NCBI RefSeq assembly: GCF_013304825.1
Contig: NZ_JAAWUO010000002.1
Span: 226,369-290,368 of the forward strand
Length of the DNA stretch: 64,000 nt
From: Blautia schinkii
GTDB taxonomy: Bacteria > Bacillota > Clostridia > Lachnospirales > Lachnospiraceae
Direction of reading: 5' to 3'
In this document: positions 33,777 through 43,703 of the stretch, piece after piece
Layout of the letters: the number at the start of each line of letters is the position of its first letter
Position numbering within the stretch: position 1 is the first letter of the stretch
The notes under the pieces: model-generated
Databases searched by the model: none
Told to the model about the DNA's origin: nothing
The model's input: only the letters and a program-made list of their open reading frames with translations
Program-made: the position numbers and the translations under genes

Positions 33777-35957
33777 TTATTCTCTCACAAAATGATACTG
33801 ATAAGCTCTGTACTCCCCAAACTCTGCAGGAAGCGGCATTCCGCCATGCATCAGTGCAGCACCGGAATAGATTTTTCCTGTAGACTGTTCTTTGTACATT
33901 GCAGTTTCCTCAAGGCCGCGAAGCTGCACATAATTCACAGTCATGTTTCCATGGATCTCTTCCATGACAACATTGAGAAGAATTTCTTCCTGAGAATTTC
34001 CAACGATCTCCCACGCACAGATCTCGCTCTTAAACGGATCTGTCAGACGATAATACCGTCCATTCTGGATCAGTGGTGCATATTTTCGGAATTCCCTGAT
34101 CTGGCTTCGAACCTCGTCTTTTTCTTCCTCAGTAAGCTTCAGAAGATCCAGCTCATAGCCAAAGGTTCCGGACATAGCAACCACACCTCTGGTATGTAAC
34201 GGAGTGATCCTTCCTGTCTGATGGTTCGGCACTGCAGATACATGTGCTCCCATGGCCGATACCGGATATCCGAAGGAAGTGCCATACTGGATCCGAAGCC
34301 TGTCAATAGCATCGGAGTTGTCGCTGCACCAGATCTGCGGTGTGTAATACAGCATACCTGCGTCAAATCTTCCGCCGCCGCCACTGCAGCCCTCGATCAG
34401 AAGATCCGGATAGCGATTCACCATACGGTCCAGAAAATCGTACAATCCCAGGACATAATCATACATTACACGTCCCTGATCCTTGGTCATTACGGAAAAT
34501 ACATCCATCAGGCTTCGGTTCATGTCCCATTTAACGTACTCAATGTTGGCATTATCCAATACTGCACTGATCTGTCCGAAAATTCCGTCTACAACTTCTT
34601 TTCTGGAGAAATCAAGTACCAGCTGATTTCTGGATCTTACGGGTTTTCTTCCCGGAATTGTGAGTGCCCAGTCCGGATGCTCACGGTAAAGATCACTGTC
34701 CTCGGAGATCATCTCCGGCTCGATCCAGATACCGAATTTCACACCAAGGTCATTGACTCTCTTTACAAGTCCGCCGAGAGTCTCTCCAAGCTTGGCTTCG
34801 TTGACATACCAGTCCCCAAGACCACTGTTGTCATCATCACGTTTTCCAAACCAGCCATCATCCAGAACCAGCATATCAATACCAAGGCTCTTTGCCTCTT
34901 TTGCCAGATTATATAAAGTCTCCCCTGTAAAATCAAAATATGCTGCCTCCCAGCTGTTTACCAGCACCGGACGGATCTCTGTCTTATATTTACCACGGCA
35001 GATATGATGACGGATGCAGCTGTGCAGATTCTGGGAAAGACGGTTCATTCCCTGATCTGTGTAGCTTAAGATCACCTCAGGTGCATAGAAGGTCTCCCCG
35101 GCTTCCAGCGGATACCGGAAGCACTCCTCCTGTACACCAAGGAGCATTCTTGTCTGATTGTACTGATCTTTAAGAACCTCACCCTGGAAATTTCCACTAT
35201 ATACAAAGGACATAGCATAGCAGCCTCCATTATCCTCTGTTGTGTCCTTCTCTGCCAGGATCATCATCGGATTATACTGATGACTGGATGTGCCACGGAC
35301 ACTGCCGATCATCTGACTTCCATGAGCCACCGGTACTCTCTGCAGATTCCGCTCCATGGCATGTCTTCCGTAAAAAGTAAGCAGGTCATAATCTCCGTAA
35401 AGAAAATCAAGCTCTGCGGACATCACCTTGTTCACATAAATCTTCTCACTGCTCTGATTGCGGATATAGACGCTTCTTGTAATGATATCCAGCTCCGGAA
35501 ACACACCGTAAAGAAGCATGGCTTCCACGCCGGTAACAGGATCCTCCAGTACGATCTCAAGAGTCTGTGCCTCATCATTGTCTGCATAAACAGCCGGAAG
35601 ACCCGGAAGGCTGTATTTGCCGTCACGGATGGTATAACTCCTGTAACGCATATCACAGCTCATGCTTCCGTCACCGTTTTCCAGCATCAGGGATGCACTG
35701 CGGAAATCTCCGTTTCCATAGCAGGAAAGTTCCTGTGGAAGAGAGTCCATGGAATAGGTTCTGTCTGTTCCTGCATCATAAGGATTTCCGGAAAAGCCTC
35801 TGTCATAATAGGTCAGAAGATAATCCATGCATCCCTCTGCCTTTTTGCCATAGTAGAGATGAAGAAGAAATCCGTACTGATCCACCTGCATCTGATATGT
35901 GGTCTCTTTTGTCTGTAATGTAAATGTTCTGTCTTTCTCGCAGTAGATGATTCCCAT
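33777..35957 (-). CDS. Alpha-galactosidase, GH36
   Basis: This 726-aa enzyme removes terminal alpha-galactose from melibiose, raffinose or stachyose. It has the N-terminal beta-supersandwich, then a TIM barrel with LVLDDGWFGKRDDD, the nucleophile Asp in YVKWDMNRS, GCSGGGGRFDAG and the acid/base Asp in PQIWCSDNSDA. Length and motifs match the tetrameric GH36 type (Aga/RafA). No signal peptide, so it works in the cytosol on sugars brought in by the adjacent ABC system, 27 bases away in the same operon. Confidence 0.95.
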   Translation of the reverse strand: MGIIYCEKDRTFTLQTKETTYQMQVDQYGFLLHLYYGKKAEGCMDYLLTYYDRGFSGNPYDAGTDRTYSMDSLPQELSCYGNGDFRSASLMLENGDGSMSCDMRYRSYTIRDGKYSLPGLPAVYADNDEAQTLEIVLEDPVTGVEAMLLYGVFPELDIITRSVYIRNQSSEKIYVNKVMSAELDFLYGDYDLLTFYGRHAMERNLQRVPVAHGSQMIGSVRGTSSHQYNPMMILAEKDTTEDNGGCYAMSFVYSGNFQGEVLKDQYNQTRMLLGVQEECFRYPLEAGETFYAPEVILSYTDQGMNRLSQNLHSCIRHHICRGKYKTEIRPVLVNSWEAAYFDFTGETLYNLAKEAKSLGIDMLVLDDGWFGKRDDDNSGLGDWYVNEAKLGETLGGLVKRVNDLGVKFGIWIEPEMISEDSDLYREHPDWALTIPGRKPVRSRNQLVLDFSRKEVVDGIFGQISAVLDNANIEYVKWDMNRSLMDVFSVMTKDQGRVMYDYVLGLYDFLDRMVNRYPDLLIEGCSGGGGRFDAGMLYYTPQIWCSDNSDAIDRLRIQYGTSFGYPVSAMGAHVSAVPNHQTGRITPLHTRGVVAMSGTFGYELDLLKLTEEEKDEVRSQIREFRKYAPLIQNGRYYRLTDPFKSEICAWEIVGNSQEEILLNVVMEEIHGNMTVNYVQLRGLEETAMYKEQSTGKIYSGAALMHGGMPLPAEFGEYRAYQYHFVRE

Positions 35958-35984
35958 ATGTGAATCCTCCTTTTTCTCGTGTTT

Positions 35985-36827
35985 TTATTTTACGGCACCG
36001 TTTACAACACCATTTAAAATGTGCTTCTGGCAGATCAGATAAAACAGAAGGATCGGAAGCAGTGCAAGCAGATAAGAGGCAAACGCAAGGTTATAGTTTG
36101 TTCCGAACTGGGTCTGGAAATTCAGCTGTGCCAGAGGCAAAGTGGTTCCACCCGTAGATCCGGACATGATAACCAGCGGAGTCATAACATCATTCCAGGT
36201 TCCAAGTGCTGTCAGAACTGCCACTGTGGCATGCATCGGCTTCATGATCGGGAAAATGATCTTCCAGTATGTTTTCCAGGTACTGGCTCCATCCACACAG
36301 GCAGCCTCCTCAAGGGCCATTGGAATGTTTGTCAGATATCCGGAGTAAAGAAGCACGTTCATTGGCATATAAAATACCGTATAAAGAATGATCACACCGG
36401 CTCTGTTATCAAGCCCCATCTCAGCAGTCTGCTTTACAAGCGGCATCATCAGGATAGCAAACGGAACAAACATACCGCTTACTACATAAAGATAGATAAA
36501 TTTATAAAATTTACTTCTCTTGTTTCTGGCTATAGCATAACCTAAAAGTGAATGAATTACAATAGCAAGAACCACTGTTATCACAGTAATCATCACACTG
36601 TTTCCAAGAGAATGCCAGAAGTCTGTTACCTCCATAGCTTCCCTGAAATTGGCAAGACTGAATTTCTGTGGCAGAGACAGGATCCCGGCTACACTGTTGG
36701 TCATCTCTGTCGGCTGCTTGAATGCGATCACAATTGTCATATAAAGCGGAAATACCACTGTGATAAGGCCGAGGATCAGAAGAATCGTAACCGGCCAGTT
36801 CGCTTTTTCTCTTACTTTCGTTTTCAT
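35985..36827 (-). CDS. ABC sugar transporter permease, MalG/MsmG type
   Basis: This 280-aa protein has six membrane segments and the ATPase-contacting EAA loop (EEAACVDGASTWKTYWKIIFPIMKP, EEAACVDGAS seen). Its ATG shares one base with the stop of the partner permease. With MalF-type partner and lipoprotein it forms an importer for alpha-galactosides, judging by the GH36 gene that follows. No ATPase gene is present in the cluster; such systems often use a shared MsmK-type ATPase. Confidence 0.92.
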   Translation of the reverse strand: MKTKVREKANWPVTILLILGLITVVFPLYMTIVIAFKQPTEMTNSVAGILSLPQKFSLANFREAMEVTDFWHSLGNSVMITVITVVLAIVIHSLLGYAIARNKRSKFYKFIYLYVVSGMFVPFAILMMPLVKQTAEMGLDNRAGVIILYTVFYMPMNVLLYSGYLTNIPMALEEAACVDGASTWKTYWKIIFPIMKPMHATVAVLTALGTWNDVMTPLVIMSGSTGGTTLPLAQLNFQTQFGTNYNLAFASYLLALLPILLFYLICQKHILNGVVNGAVK

Positions 36828-37705
36828 TACAGCTGCTCCTCCTTTTTCCCTGTGATAGTCAACTGCGCTGCAGAAATGATCACGATCACAATAAAGAATA
36901 TAACCGCATTAGCGCTCTGGAATCCAAACTGACCGCCACTCATACCATTGTTATAGATCAGATAGGAAATGGATTCTGTACTCTGTGCAGGACCACCCTT
37001 TGTCAAAGCCATGATCTGATCAAATACCATCAGGAAGTTTTTCACACAGAGAACCATGTTGATACTGAAAAACGGAACGATCAGCGGGAATGTCAGGTAA
37101 CGGAACTTACTGAATCCGGTAGCACCGTCAATAGCTCCTGCCTCGTATACATCCTCCGGCACTGTCTGGAGGCCCGAAATATAGATAATGGTATTCATTG
37201 CGATGGACTGCCATGCACAAACGATCACGATGGCTACCCATGCAAGGCTCGTACTGGAAAGCATGCTGGAAGATAATGCTTTATTTCCGATCATCTTTCC
37301 GAATGCAGGCAGGATATATGTAAAGAAATAATTGAAAATATATCCTACGACCAGTGCACCAAGTACATTCGGAATAAAATAAGCTCCACGCAGTGCACTC
37401 TTGAATCGGATCTTGCTGTTCAGTCCAAGTGCCAGGATCAGGCTGAGTACATTTGTTACAATGGTTGCCACGATGGCCAGCTTAAAGGTAAACAGATAGG
37501 AACCGCCAACACGGCTGTCTGTAAAAAGATCCTTATAGTTTCGAAGCCCTACCCAATCATAGCTTCCATAGCCTTTAAAGTTTGTAAAGCTGTAGATCAC
37601 ACCCTTGATCAGAGGCAGTGTGTTAAAGCAGAAAAATAATGCCACGATCGGAATGGTGATCAGAAGAAAGGTCAGCTTTCTTCCACTCATAGATTTTTTT
37701 CCCAT
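36827..37705 (-). CDS. ABC sugar transporter permease, MalF/MsmF type
   Basis: This 292-aa membrane protein has six predicted segments and the EAA motif YEAGAIDGATGFSKFRYLTFP (seen in parts). It starts two bases after the binding-protein stop. It pairs with the MalG-type permease as the membrane channel of the importer. Confidence 0.92.
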   Translation of the reverse strand: MGKKSMSGRKLTFLLITIPIVALFFCFNTLPLIKGVIYSFTNFKGYGSYDWVGLRNYKDLFTDSRVGGSYLFTFKLAIVATIVTNVLSLILALGLNSKIRFKSALRGAYFIPNVLGALVVGYIFNYFFTYILPAFGKMIGNKALSSSMLSSTSLAWVAIVIVCAWQSIAMNTIIYISGLQTVPEDVYEAGAIDGATGFSKFRYLTFPLIVPFFSINMVLCVKNFLMVFDQIMALTKGGPAQSTESISYLIYNNGMSGGQFGFQSANAVIFFIVIVIISAAQLTITGKKEEQL

Positions 37706-37707
37706 GA

Positions 37708-39003
37708 TCAGTTCTCTCCTTCCCCGTTTTTCTTCTCATAATCCTGTACTTTACGGATAATGTCACGGTTATATCTTGTCCAGTCTGTATCAAATTTTTT
37801 CAGGAATGCATCTTTATCCTTTTTCATCAGGAAGGTCTGGATCTGTGCATCCACAGCCATCTCTGTAGGATAATAATGATCCTGGTAATCTGCCATTCTG
37901 CCCTCTTCTATGTATTCCTTCATACCATCCAGAGTAGATGGAAGTGTGAAATCACCCTCTTTACAGGGAACTGCTTTCTGGTCATCCAGATATGTCTGTA
38001 CATTTTCATCCTCAAGAAGGAAATCCAGTACTTCATATGCAGCTTCCTTATTCTCACAGTCATTCATCACACAGAACTGAAGATCAACTCCGGAATTCAG
38101 TTTGTTTTCTGACGGATCATTGCTTGCCGGTGTCACAAAAGAATCGATATCCATATCCGGATTTACACTCTGGATCTGCGGGATCGCATAGCTTCCGATG
38201 GGATACATGGCAGCCTCCCCTTTTGCAAAAGCAGTGCAGGCTCCATTGTAATCATAGGCAAAAGGATCCTCCGGTCCATACTGGATAAGCTCCAGCATAC
38301 GGTCTGCTACTTCCTTATATTCTTTTTCGAAAGTAGTGTTTCCCCGATTTACCTGACGGCATACATCAGATGGTGCAAGATCTACCGCAATAGAATTCCA
38401 CGGTGCAAGACAGGTCCAGGTATCTTTAAATCCAAAATAAAGTGGCTGGATACCTGCATCCTGGATTTCCTGGCAAAGGCTCATAAACTCATCCCATGTA
38501 GTCGGGATCTGCCAGCCATGCTCCTTGAAAAGTTCACGGTTGTAAAGGATTCCGGCAGCATTTGCCACATATGGAACAGCGTAAACTCCGTCTTCCGGAA
38601 CAAATTCCAATGCTTTATCAATCTCTTTATATGCATCTTTGATCGAATCCAGTCCCTGATAATCGGAAATATCCATCAGCATATCAGAATCAATAAAATT
38701 GGAAAAGTTTACATCGCCTCCGATTCCGATGATATCCGGATTATCCTCACGGATAAATCTGGTTTTCAATACAGTCATAGCATCGTTTGGTGATTCGATG
38801 GTGAGATGGATATCATCATGAGTGGCATTGAATTTTTCTTCCAGTTTTTCAAATGCCTTAACCGCTTCCGGTTTATACTGCACAAGTTCAATCTCTGTCT
38901 TTCCGCTGTCCTTTTTACCTGTGCTGCATCCGCTCAATGTAACGGAAGCTGCCATGGTAAAGGCAAGTCCCATACAGAGGATCCATTTACTTCTGTTGCG
39001 CAT
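37708..39003 (-). CDS. Sugar ABC transporter substrate-binding lipoprotein
   Basis: This 431-aa protein has a lipoprotein signal (MRNRSK, hydrophobic core, lipobox LSGC) and the family 1 solute-binding fold: AFEKLEEKFNATHDDI, DIIGIGGDVNFSNF, YAVPYVANAAGILYNRELF and a C-terminal ALLEDE-like lobe. The ATG at 39003 follows AGGAG by 9 bases; the frame is open further upstream. It is the first gene of the importer-GH36 operon and faces the AraC regulator. Confidence 0.92.
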   Translation of the reverse strand: MRNRSKWILCMGLAFTMAASVTLSGCSTGKKDSGKTEIELVQYKPEAVKAFEKLEEKFNATHDDIHLTIESPNDAMTVLKTRFIREDNPDIIGIGGDVNFSNFIDSDMLMDISDYQGLDSIKDAYKEIDKALEFVPEDGVYAVPYVANAAGILYNRELFKEHGWQIPTTWDEFMSLCQEIQDAGIQPLYFGFKDTWTCLAPWNSIAVDLAPSDVCRQVNRGNTTFEKEYKEVADRMLELIQYGPEDPFAYDYNGACTAFAKGEAAMYPIGSYAIPQIQSVNPDMDIDSFVTPASNDPSENKLNSGVDLQFCVMNDCENKEAAYEVLDFLLEDENVQTYLDDQKAVPCKEGDFTLPSTLDGMKEYIEEGRMADYQDHYYPTEMAVDAQIQTFLMKKDKDAFLKKFDTDWTRYNRDIIRKVQDYEKKNGEGEN

Positions 39004-39466
39004 CTTGTTATGCTCCTTCCTTTTCCCTTTATTTGATAAGTCGGATATCACCCGTTTTAGCTGAAATGGTTATTTCGGGTTCTCCAATACTTATTCTCAG
39101 TTTTCTTTTTTCTGAAAGCTATTTTAACATAGCTTTATGCTTGCATAAATAGCAGCGTTTTTCTTGTTTTATATCAAAATACAACTTTTCTCTGTTTTTA
39201 TTAAGATTATCTAGCATTTTGATATATTTCATGCTTATATCACTGCCTTTATCTAAAATTAGTATATTCCTGATTTATCGAAAATCAATAGGTTTCTCGA
39301 GAAACTTAATTTTCTCACAAAGTTTCATCTATTATTTTTCTCTTTTTTGTACATTTTACAGGCTGTTTTTGTAATTGCATTTTTATACATGTGTTGATGT
39401 TTCCTGCTGTTTTAATATATAATGTTACTGAAATCAGATAAAATCATACACCTAAAGGATAAAAAT
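39004..39466. promoter_or_regulatory. Divergent control region of the alpha-galactoside cluster
   Basis: This 463-bp A/T-rich gap holds on the minus strand TTTATG (39149-39144), 17 bases, TAAAAT (39126-39121, preceded by TGT). A perfect 16-bp palindrome TTTATGC-TT-GCATAAA (39134-39149) overlaps that -35. Further up, ATATCAAAAT (39171-39180) and ATTTTGATAT (39216-39225) form a 10-bp inverted repeat 35 bases apart, about right for DNA looping or two half-sites of the AraC regulator. No gene is present here. Confidence 0.6.
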
Positions 39467-40339
39467 ATGAATGACATTCTCTTCTCCGTTTTTCCAAATG
39501 AAAACTTTGTTGACATTGGATTATATCAATATGGCTGGGAGCACTGCGCTCCGGCACATTCATTCGGCCCTGCTGCGCGCAACCATTATATTTTTCATTA
39601 TGTTATCTCCGGTACAGGAACTCTAATGGCAGACAACTCTTCTGGAGAGACCATTACCTATCAGGTAAAAAGCGGCCAGGGCTTCATGCTTTTTCCCGGT
39701 CAGATCAACACCTATATAGCAGATACCAACTTTCCATGGGAGTACACCTGGGTGGAATTTGACGGGCTCCGGGCAAAGGAGATCGTGGAAACTGCAGGCT
39801 TAAGTCCTGATCAGCCGGTCTACCACAGCCACTCTGCGGATCTCCGCCAGAAAATGATGGAGGAAATGCTTTATATCAGCCATAATTCCCAGGAATCACC
39901 CTTTCATCTTATCGGACATACCTGGCTTTTTCTGGATTACTTTATGCGCTCTGCTGAAACTGTCCGCATGAAACAGGATGGAAGCATCCGTGATTTTTAT
40001 ATCAAGGAAGCACTCTCTTTTATTGAACAGAATTTCCAGAATGATATTTCCATCGAGGATATCGCAGCCTTCTGCGGCCTGAACCGAAGCTACTTCGGAA
40101 AGATCTTCCACGATACCATCGGACGTTCTCCCCAGGAATTCCTGATCAGCTATCGCATGACCAAAGCTGCAGAGCTTCTTAAGATCACAGCTCTGTCCAT
40201 AGCAGATATCGGAAATGCAGTCGGATATCCTAATCAGCTGCATTTTTCCCGGGCTTTCAAAAATGTATACGGAATGTCGCCAAGAAATTGGCGGATGAAA
40301 AACAGACTTGTCGAAAAAAAATCTCCGGTCAGAAAATAG
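39467..40339 (+). CDS. AraC-family regulator of the alpha-galactoside cluster (MsmR-like)
   Basis: This 290-aa protein has an N-terminal AraC cupin (NHYIFHYVISGTGTLM, GQGFMLFPGQ, WEYTWVEFDG) and a C-terminal double HTH (ISIEDIAAFCGLNRSYFGKIF, then SIADIGNAVGYPNQLHFSRAFK). The ATG at 39467 follows AAAGGA. Arrangement with binding protein, two permeases and alpha-galactosidase is the same as streptococcal msmR-msmEFG-aga, so it is probably an activator that senses melibiose or raffinose. Confidence 0.9.
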   Translation: MNDILFSVFPNENFVDIGLYQYGWEHCAPAHSFGPAARNHYIFHYVISGTGTLMADNSSGETITYQVKSGQGFMLFPGQINTYIADTNFPWEYTWVEFDGLRAKEIVETAGLSPDQPVYHSHSADLRQKMMEEMLYISHNSQESPFHLIGHTWLFLDYFMRSAETVRMKQDGSIRDFYIKEALSFIEQNFQNDISIEDIAAFCGLNRSYFGKIFHDTIGRSPQEFLISYRMTKAAELLKITALSIADIGNAVGYPNQLHFSRAFKNVYGMSPRNWRMKNRLVEKKSPVRK

Positions 40340-40352
40340 CCGGAGATTTTTT
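40315..40352. terminator. Bidirectional terminator between araC-type gene and glyS
   Basis: AATCTCCGG (40319-40328 area) pairs with CCGGAGATT (40340-40348), flanked by A-run and T-run. It overlaps the last codons of the regulator gene. Confidence 0.85.
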
Positions 40353-40364
40353 ATTTGTATTTAC

Positions 40365-41759
40365 TTAGAATGTAAATTTATCAGCAAAGTATGCATCAAG
40401 CTCATCGATCTTCACACGTACCTGCTCCATGGTGTCACGGTCACGTACTGTAACTGCGCCGTCATTCTCAGACTCAAAATCATAAGTGATGCAGAACGGA
40501 GTACCGATCTCATCCTGTCTGCGGTAACGTTTACCGATATTTCCACGGTCATCATACTCGCAGTTGTACTTCTTGGAAAGCTGCTGGTAGATCTTCTCAG
40601 CACCCTCATTAAGCTTCTTGGAAAGCGGAAGCACACCAATCTTAACCGGTGCAAGTACCGGATGGAAATGAAGGACTGTACGGACATCATTCTTCTCTGC
40701 ATCCAGAACTTCCTCATCATAAGCACTGCAGAGGAAAGCAAGTACCATACGGTCTGCTCCAAGTGACGGCTCGATAACATATGGGATATATTTCTGTTTC
40801 TTCTCATCGTCAAAGTATGTGAGATCCTGACCGGATACATTCTGATGCTGTGTCAGGTCATAATCTGTTCTGTCAGCGATTCCCCAGAGCTCACCCCATC
40901 CGAATGGGAACAGGAATTCCACATCTGTGGTAGCCTTGCTGTAGAAGCTCAGCTCTTCCTTATCATGGTCACGGTAACGAACCTCATCATCCTTAAGTCC
41001 GAGAGCACTCAGCCAGTCAAGACAGAACTTCTTCCAGTATGCGAACCACTCAAGATCTGTATCCGGCTCACAGAAGAACTCAAGCTCCATCTGCTCGAAC
41101 TCACGGGTACGGAATGTGAAGTTACCCGGTGTGATCTCGTTACGGAAGGATTTACCAATCTGGCCGATACCAAACGGAATTTTTTTACGGGATGTTCTCT
41201 GTACGTTCTTGAAGTTTACGAAAATACCCTGTGCTGTCTCCGGTCTTAAATATACAGTATTCTTGGCATCCTCGGTAACACCCTGGAATGTCTTGAACAT
41301 CAGGTTGAACTGACGGATATCTGTGAAGTTGTGTTTACCACAGCTCGGGCATCCTACCTCGTGCTCCTTGATGAAGTCCATCATCTTCTCCTGGGACCAG
41401 GCATCCACACTTCCCTCAATGGCAATATCATGCTCTGTACAGAAGTCCTCAATGAGCTTATCTGCACGGAAACGCTCGTGGCACTCTTTACAGTCCATAA
41501 GAGGATCAGAGAATCCACCAAGATGTCCGGAAGCGATCCATGTCTGCGGATTCATAAGGATGGCACAGTCAACACCTACGTTGTACGGAGACTCCTGAAT
41601 GAATTTCTGCCACCATGCACGTTTTACGTTATTTTTAAGCTCTACACCGAGATTTCCGTAATCCCATGTGTTTGCCAGGCCGCCGTAGATCTCGGAACCC
41701 GGGTAAACAAAGCCTCTGGCTTTTGCAAGAGCTACGATCTTTTCCATTGTTTTTTCCAT
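40365..41759 (-). CDS. glyS: Glycyl-tRNA synthetase, single-chain type
   Basis: This 464-aa class II synthetase charges tRNA-Gly. It starts [23 protein letters not shown] and shows motif 2 ([14 protein letters not shown]), motif 3 ([10 protein letters not shown]) and a C-terminal anticodon-binding domain ([14 protein letters not shown]). It is the dimeric alpha2 form, not the glyQ/glyS alpha-beta form. GAGGAG is 5-9 bases before ATG. Its own promoter lies about 90 bases upstream; the leader is too short for a T-box. Confidence 0.95.
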   Translation of the reverse strand: MEKTMEKIVALAKARGFVYPGSEIYGGLANTWDYGNLGVELKNNVKRAWWQKFIQESPYNVGVDCAILMNPQTWIASGHLGGFSDPLMDCKECHERFRADKLIEDFCTEHDIAIEGSVDAWSQEKMMDFIKEHEVGCPSCGKHNFTDIRQFNLMFKTFQGVTEDAKNTVYLRPETAQGIFVNFKNVQRTSRKKIPFGIGQIGKSFRNEITPGNFTFRTREFEQMELEFFCEPDTDLEWFAYWKKFCLDWLSALGLKDDEVRYRDHDKEELSFYSKATTDVEFLFPFGWGELWGIADRTDYDLTQHQNVSGQDLTYFDDEKKQKYIPYVIEPSLGADRMVLAFLCSAYDEEVLDAEKNDVRTVLHFHPVLAPVKIGVLPLSKKLNEGAEKIYQQLSKKYNCEYDDRGNIGKRYRRQDEIGTPFCITYDFESENDGAVTVRDRDTMEQVRVKIDELDAYFADKFTF

Positions 41760-41847
41760 GATTTCTCTCCTCTTGACTTGCAGCTGTCACGTAAAATACG
41801 GCCCGGAAAGCTCCGGAAAAAGCTGCTTTTTTACATTTTTTGGTCTT

Positions 41848-41876
41848 ATTATACTAGTATCCTCATGATTTTTCAA
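41848..41876 (-). promoter_or_regulatory. glyS promoter
   Basis: Minus-strand TTGAAA (41876-41871), 17 bases, TATAAT (41853-41848). The about 80-nt leader has two small hairpins (AAAAAGC/GCTTTTT and CCGGA/TCCGG) and no T-box specifier layout. Confidence 0.8.
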
Positions 41877-41954
41877 GGATATTTCCATATGTATTACATC
41901 CTGTACTGCTTTTGTAAAATAAATCGTTACGGCCATTCCCCAACCGGCAGTGAT

Positions 41955-42713
41955 CTATCTCATCATTTCCAGAATTTCCAGACTTTTAAACCGTTTGTCT
42001 GTATTCAGCTCTGTATACCGGTAAATATGGCGTTCCAGCTCACGGAGCACATCACCCCGCACTGTAAACGTATACAGTTTGGACAGCGGCGAAACTGCTA
42101 TATAACGCATTGCATACAGGGCAGCCTCCGAGATCCGCTTCCGGTCCATGGCCAGCCTGCTGCAATCTGCACACAGGATCCCGTGCTCATCCTGGGAGAA
42201 AAAAACATCTCCGGTTTCTTCTTCCGTAAGCTCTCTCCCACAGCCCGCACACTGAAACAGCTGCGGCATCAGTCCCTGGATCGCCATAGTCCGAAGCTCA
42301 TAGATACAGCGCACCAGCCGGTCTTCTATATGAGGGTTCAAAATGGCTTTGATAGTCACATAGAGAAGATTCATCATCTCCTTCTCATCTGTTCCCTCCT
42401 TGCCGAAATAATCCGCAAGCTCCAGAAAATAATATCCGTAGTAAATCCCAGGCTGCCGGGTAGCCAGCTCCACAAAATGATGCTGCACACTGACCTGGTT
42501 CAGATTATAACTGGATCTTCCTTCAAAAAGAGTAAAGCTTCCGAATACAAAGGGATTGGCTGCTGCCATAAACGGACTGTTCTGCCGTCTCGCACCCTTG
42601 GCAAAAGCGGAAATCTTCCCCCTCTCTCTTGTAAGAAGAACGATTCTCTTGTCATAATCTCCTACCGGCATGGCAGAAAGCACCACTCCCTGCACTGTAA
42701 TCAGATCACTCAT
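41955..42713 (-). CDS. recO: DNA repair protein RecO
   Basis: This 252-aa protein helps RecR load RecA onto SSB-coated DNA. The N-terminal OB fold is VQGVVLSAMPVGDYDKRIVLLT (in parts) and GRGKISAFAKGAR-like; the C-terminal zinc site is QCAGCGREL with LCADCSRL. It starts two bases after the era stop, the usual era-recO order of Firmicutes. Confidence 0.93.
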   Translation of the reverse strand: MSDLITVQGVVLSAMPVGDYDKRIVLLTRERGKISAFAKGARRQNSPFMAAANPFVFGSFTLFEGRSSYNLNQVSVQHHFVELATRQPGIYYGYYFLELADYFGKEGTDEKEMMNLLYVTIKAILNPHIEDRLVRCIYELRTMAIQGLMPQLFQCAGCGRELTEEETGDVFFSQDEHGILCADCSRLAMDRKRISEAALYAMRYIAVSPLSKLYTFTVRGDVLRELERHIYRYTELNTDKRFKSLEILEMMR

Positions 42714-42715
42714 TT

Positions 42716-43624
42716 TCAGATTTCTTTCTTGTCATATCCAAAGTTCTTGATCAGAAAATCACTGTCTCTCCAGTTTTTAGTCACCTTTACCCAGAGCTTC
42801 AGATTGACCTTGGCTTCCAGCATCCGCTCCAGCTCGTAACGGGCATTGCTTCCGATCTTCTTCAGCATGGAACCCTGTTTGCCGATGATGATTCCCTTGT
42901 GGGAATTTCTCTCGCAGATGATCGTTGCATCAATATCAATGATATTGCTTCTGCCCGGCCGTTTCTTCATCCGGTCAATGGCAACTGCGATTCCATGCGG
43001 AATCTCCTCATCCAGTGCATGAAGTGCTTTCTCACGGATGATTTCTGCTGCGATCTGACGCTGTGGCTGATCTGTAACTGTATCTTCATCATAAAACATC
43101 GGTCCATAAGGAAGATATTTAAAAATACTCGGAATGATATCCTGTGTATTGTTTCCGCGAAGTGCAGAACATGGGATGATCTCTGCAAAATCACAGATCT
43201 TGCGGTAAGTATCAATGGCCGGAAGAAGTTCCTCTTTTTTCACAGTATCGATCTTGTTGATGATCAGGATTACCGGAACACCTACCTTCTGAAGCTGCTC
43301 CGCAATATGACGCTCTCCTGCACCCACAAAAGTAGATGGCTCTACCAGCCACATGATAGCATCCACTTCCTTCAGGGTTCTCTCTGCAACCTGCACCATG
43401 TATTCACCAAGCTTGTTTTTTGCCTTGTGGATACCCGGGGTATCAAGAAATACGATCTGACCCTCATCACAGGTATAAACAGTCTGGATCTTGTTTCTTG
43501 TTGTCTGGGGTTTATTGGATGTGATCGCAATCTTCTGTCCGATGAGATGGTTCATCAGTGTGGATTTTCCAACATTCGGTCTTCCGATGATCGCAACAAA
43601 ACCTGATTTAAAATTATTTTCCAT
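42716..43624 (-). CDS. era: GTPase Era
   Basis: This 302-aa protein is needed for 30S subunit maturation. The G domain shows G1 GRPNVGKST (13-21), G3 DTPG, G4 NKID, and the C-terminal KH domain has CERNSHKGIIIGKQGSMLKKIG. Length is standard. It is followed at once by recO and lies 80 bases from the M16 gene upstream. Confidence 0.96.
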   Translation of the reverse strand: MENNFKSGFVAIIGRPNVGKSTLMNHLIGQKIAITSNKPQTTRNKIQTVYTCDEGQIVFLDTPGIHKAKNKLGEYMVQVAERTLKEVDAIMWLVEPSTFVGAGERHIAEQLQKVGVPVILIINKIDTVKKEELLPAIDTYRKICDFAEIIPCSALRGNNTQDIIPSIFKYLPYGPMFYDEDTVTDQPQRQIAAEIIREKALHALDEEIPHGIAVAIDRMKKRPGRSNIIDIDATIICERNSHKGIIIGKQGSMLKKIGSNARYELERMLEAKVNLKLWVKVTKNWRDSDFLIKNFGYDKKEI

Positions 43625-43650
43625 TCTTTATCCTCTCATACTCCTCTTAT

Positions 43651-43682
43651 GATCTGCTGTCTGTTAAACAGGACAGCAGATC
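43651..43682 (-). terminator. Perfect 11-bp hairpin between the M16 gene and era
   Basis: GATCTGCTGTC (43651-43661) pairs with GACAGCAGATC (43672-43682) and the loop can extend the stem by CTG/CAG. No T-run follows, so it may be a processing or weak termination site. Confidence 0.45.
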
Positions 43683-43703
43683 TGATCAATTACATAAAAA
43701 GTA

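Noticed and set aside
41760..41850. T-box riboswitch before glyS
   Set aside because: The leader from the mapped promoter is only about 85 nt, lacks the T-box sequence and the antiterminator.
41331..42839. A 502-codon plus-strand frame across glyS and recO
   Set aside because: Covers two certain minus-strand genes and the glyS promoter; composition is unlike protein.
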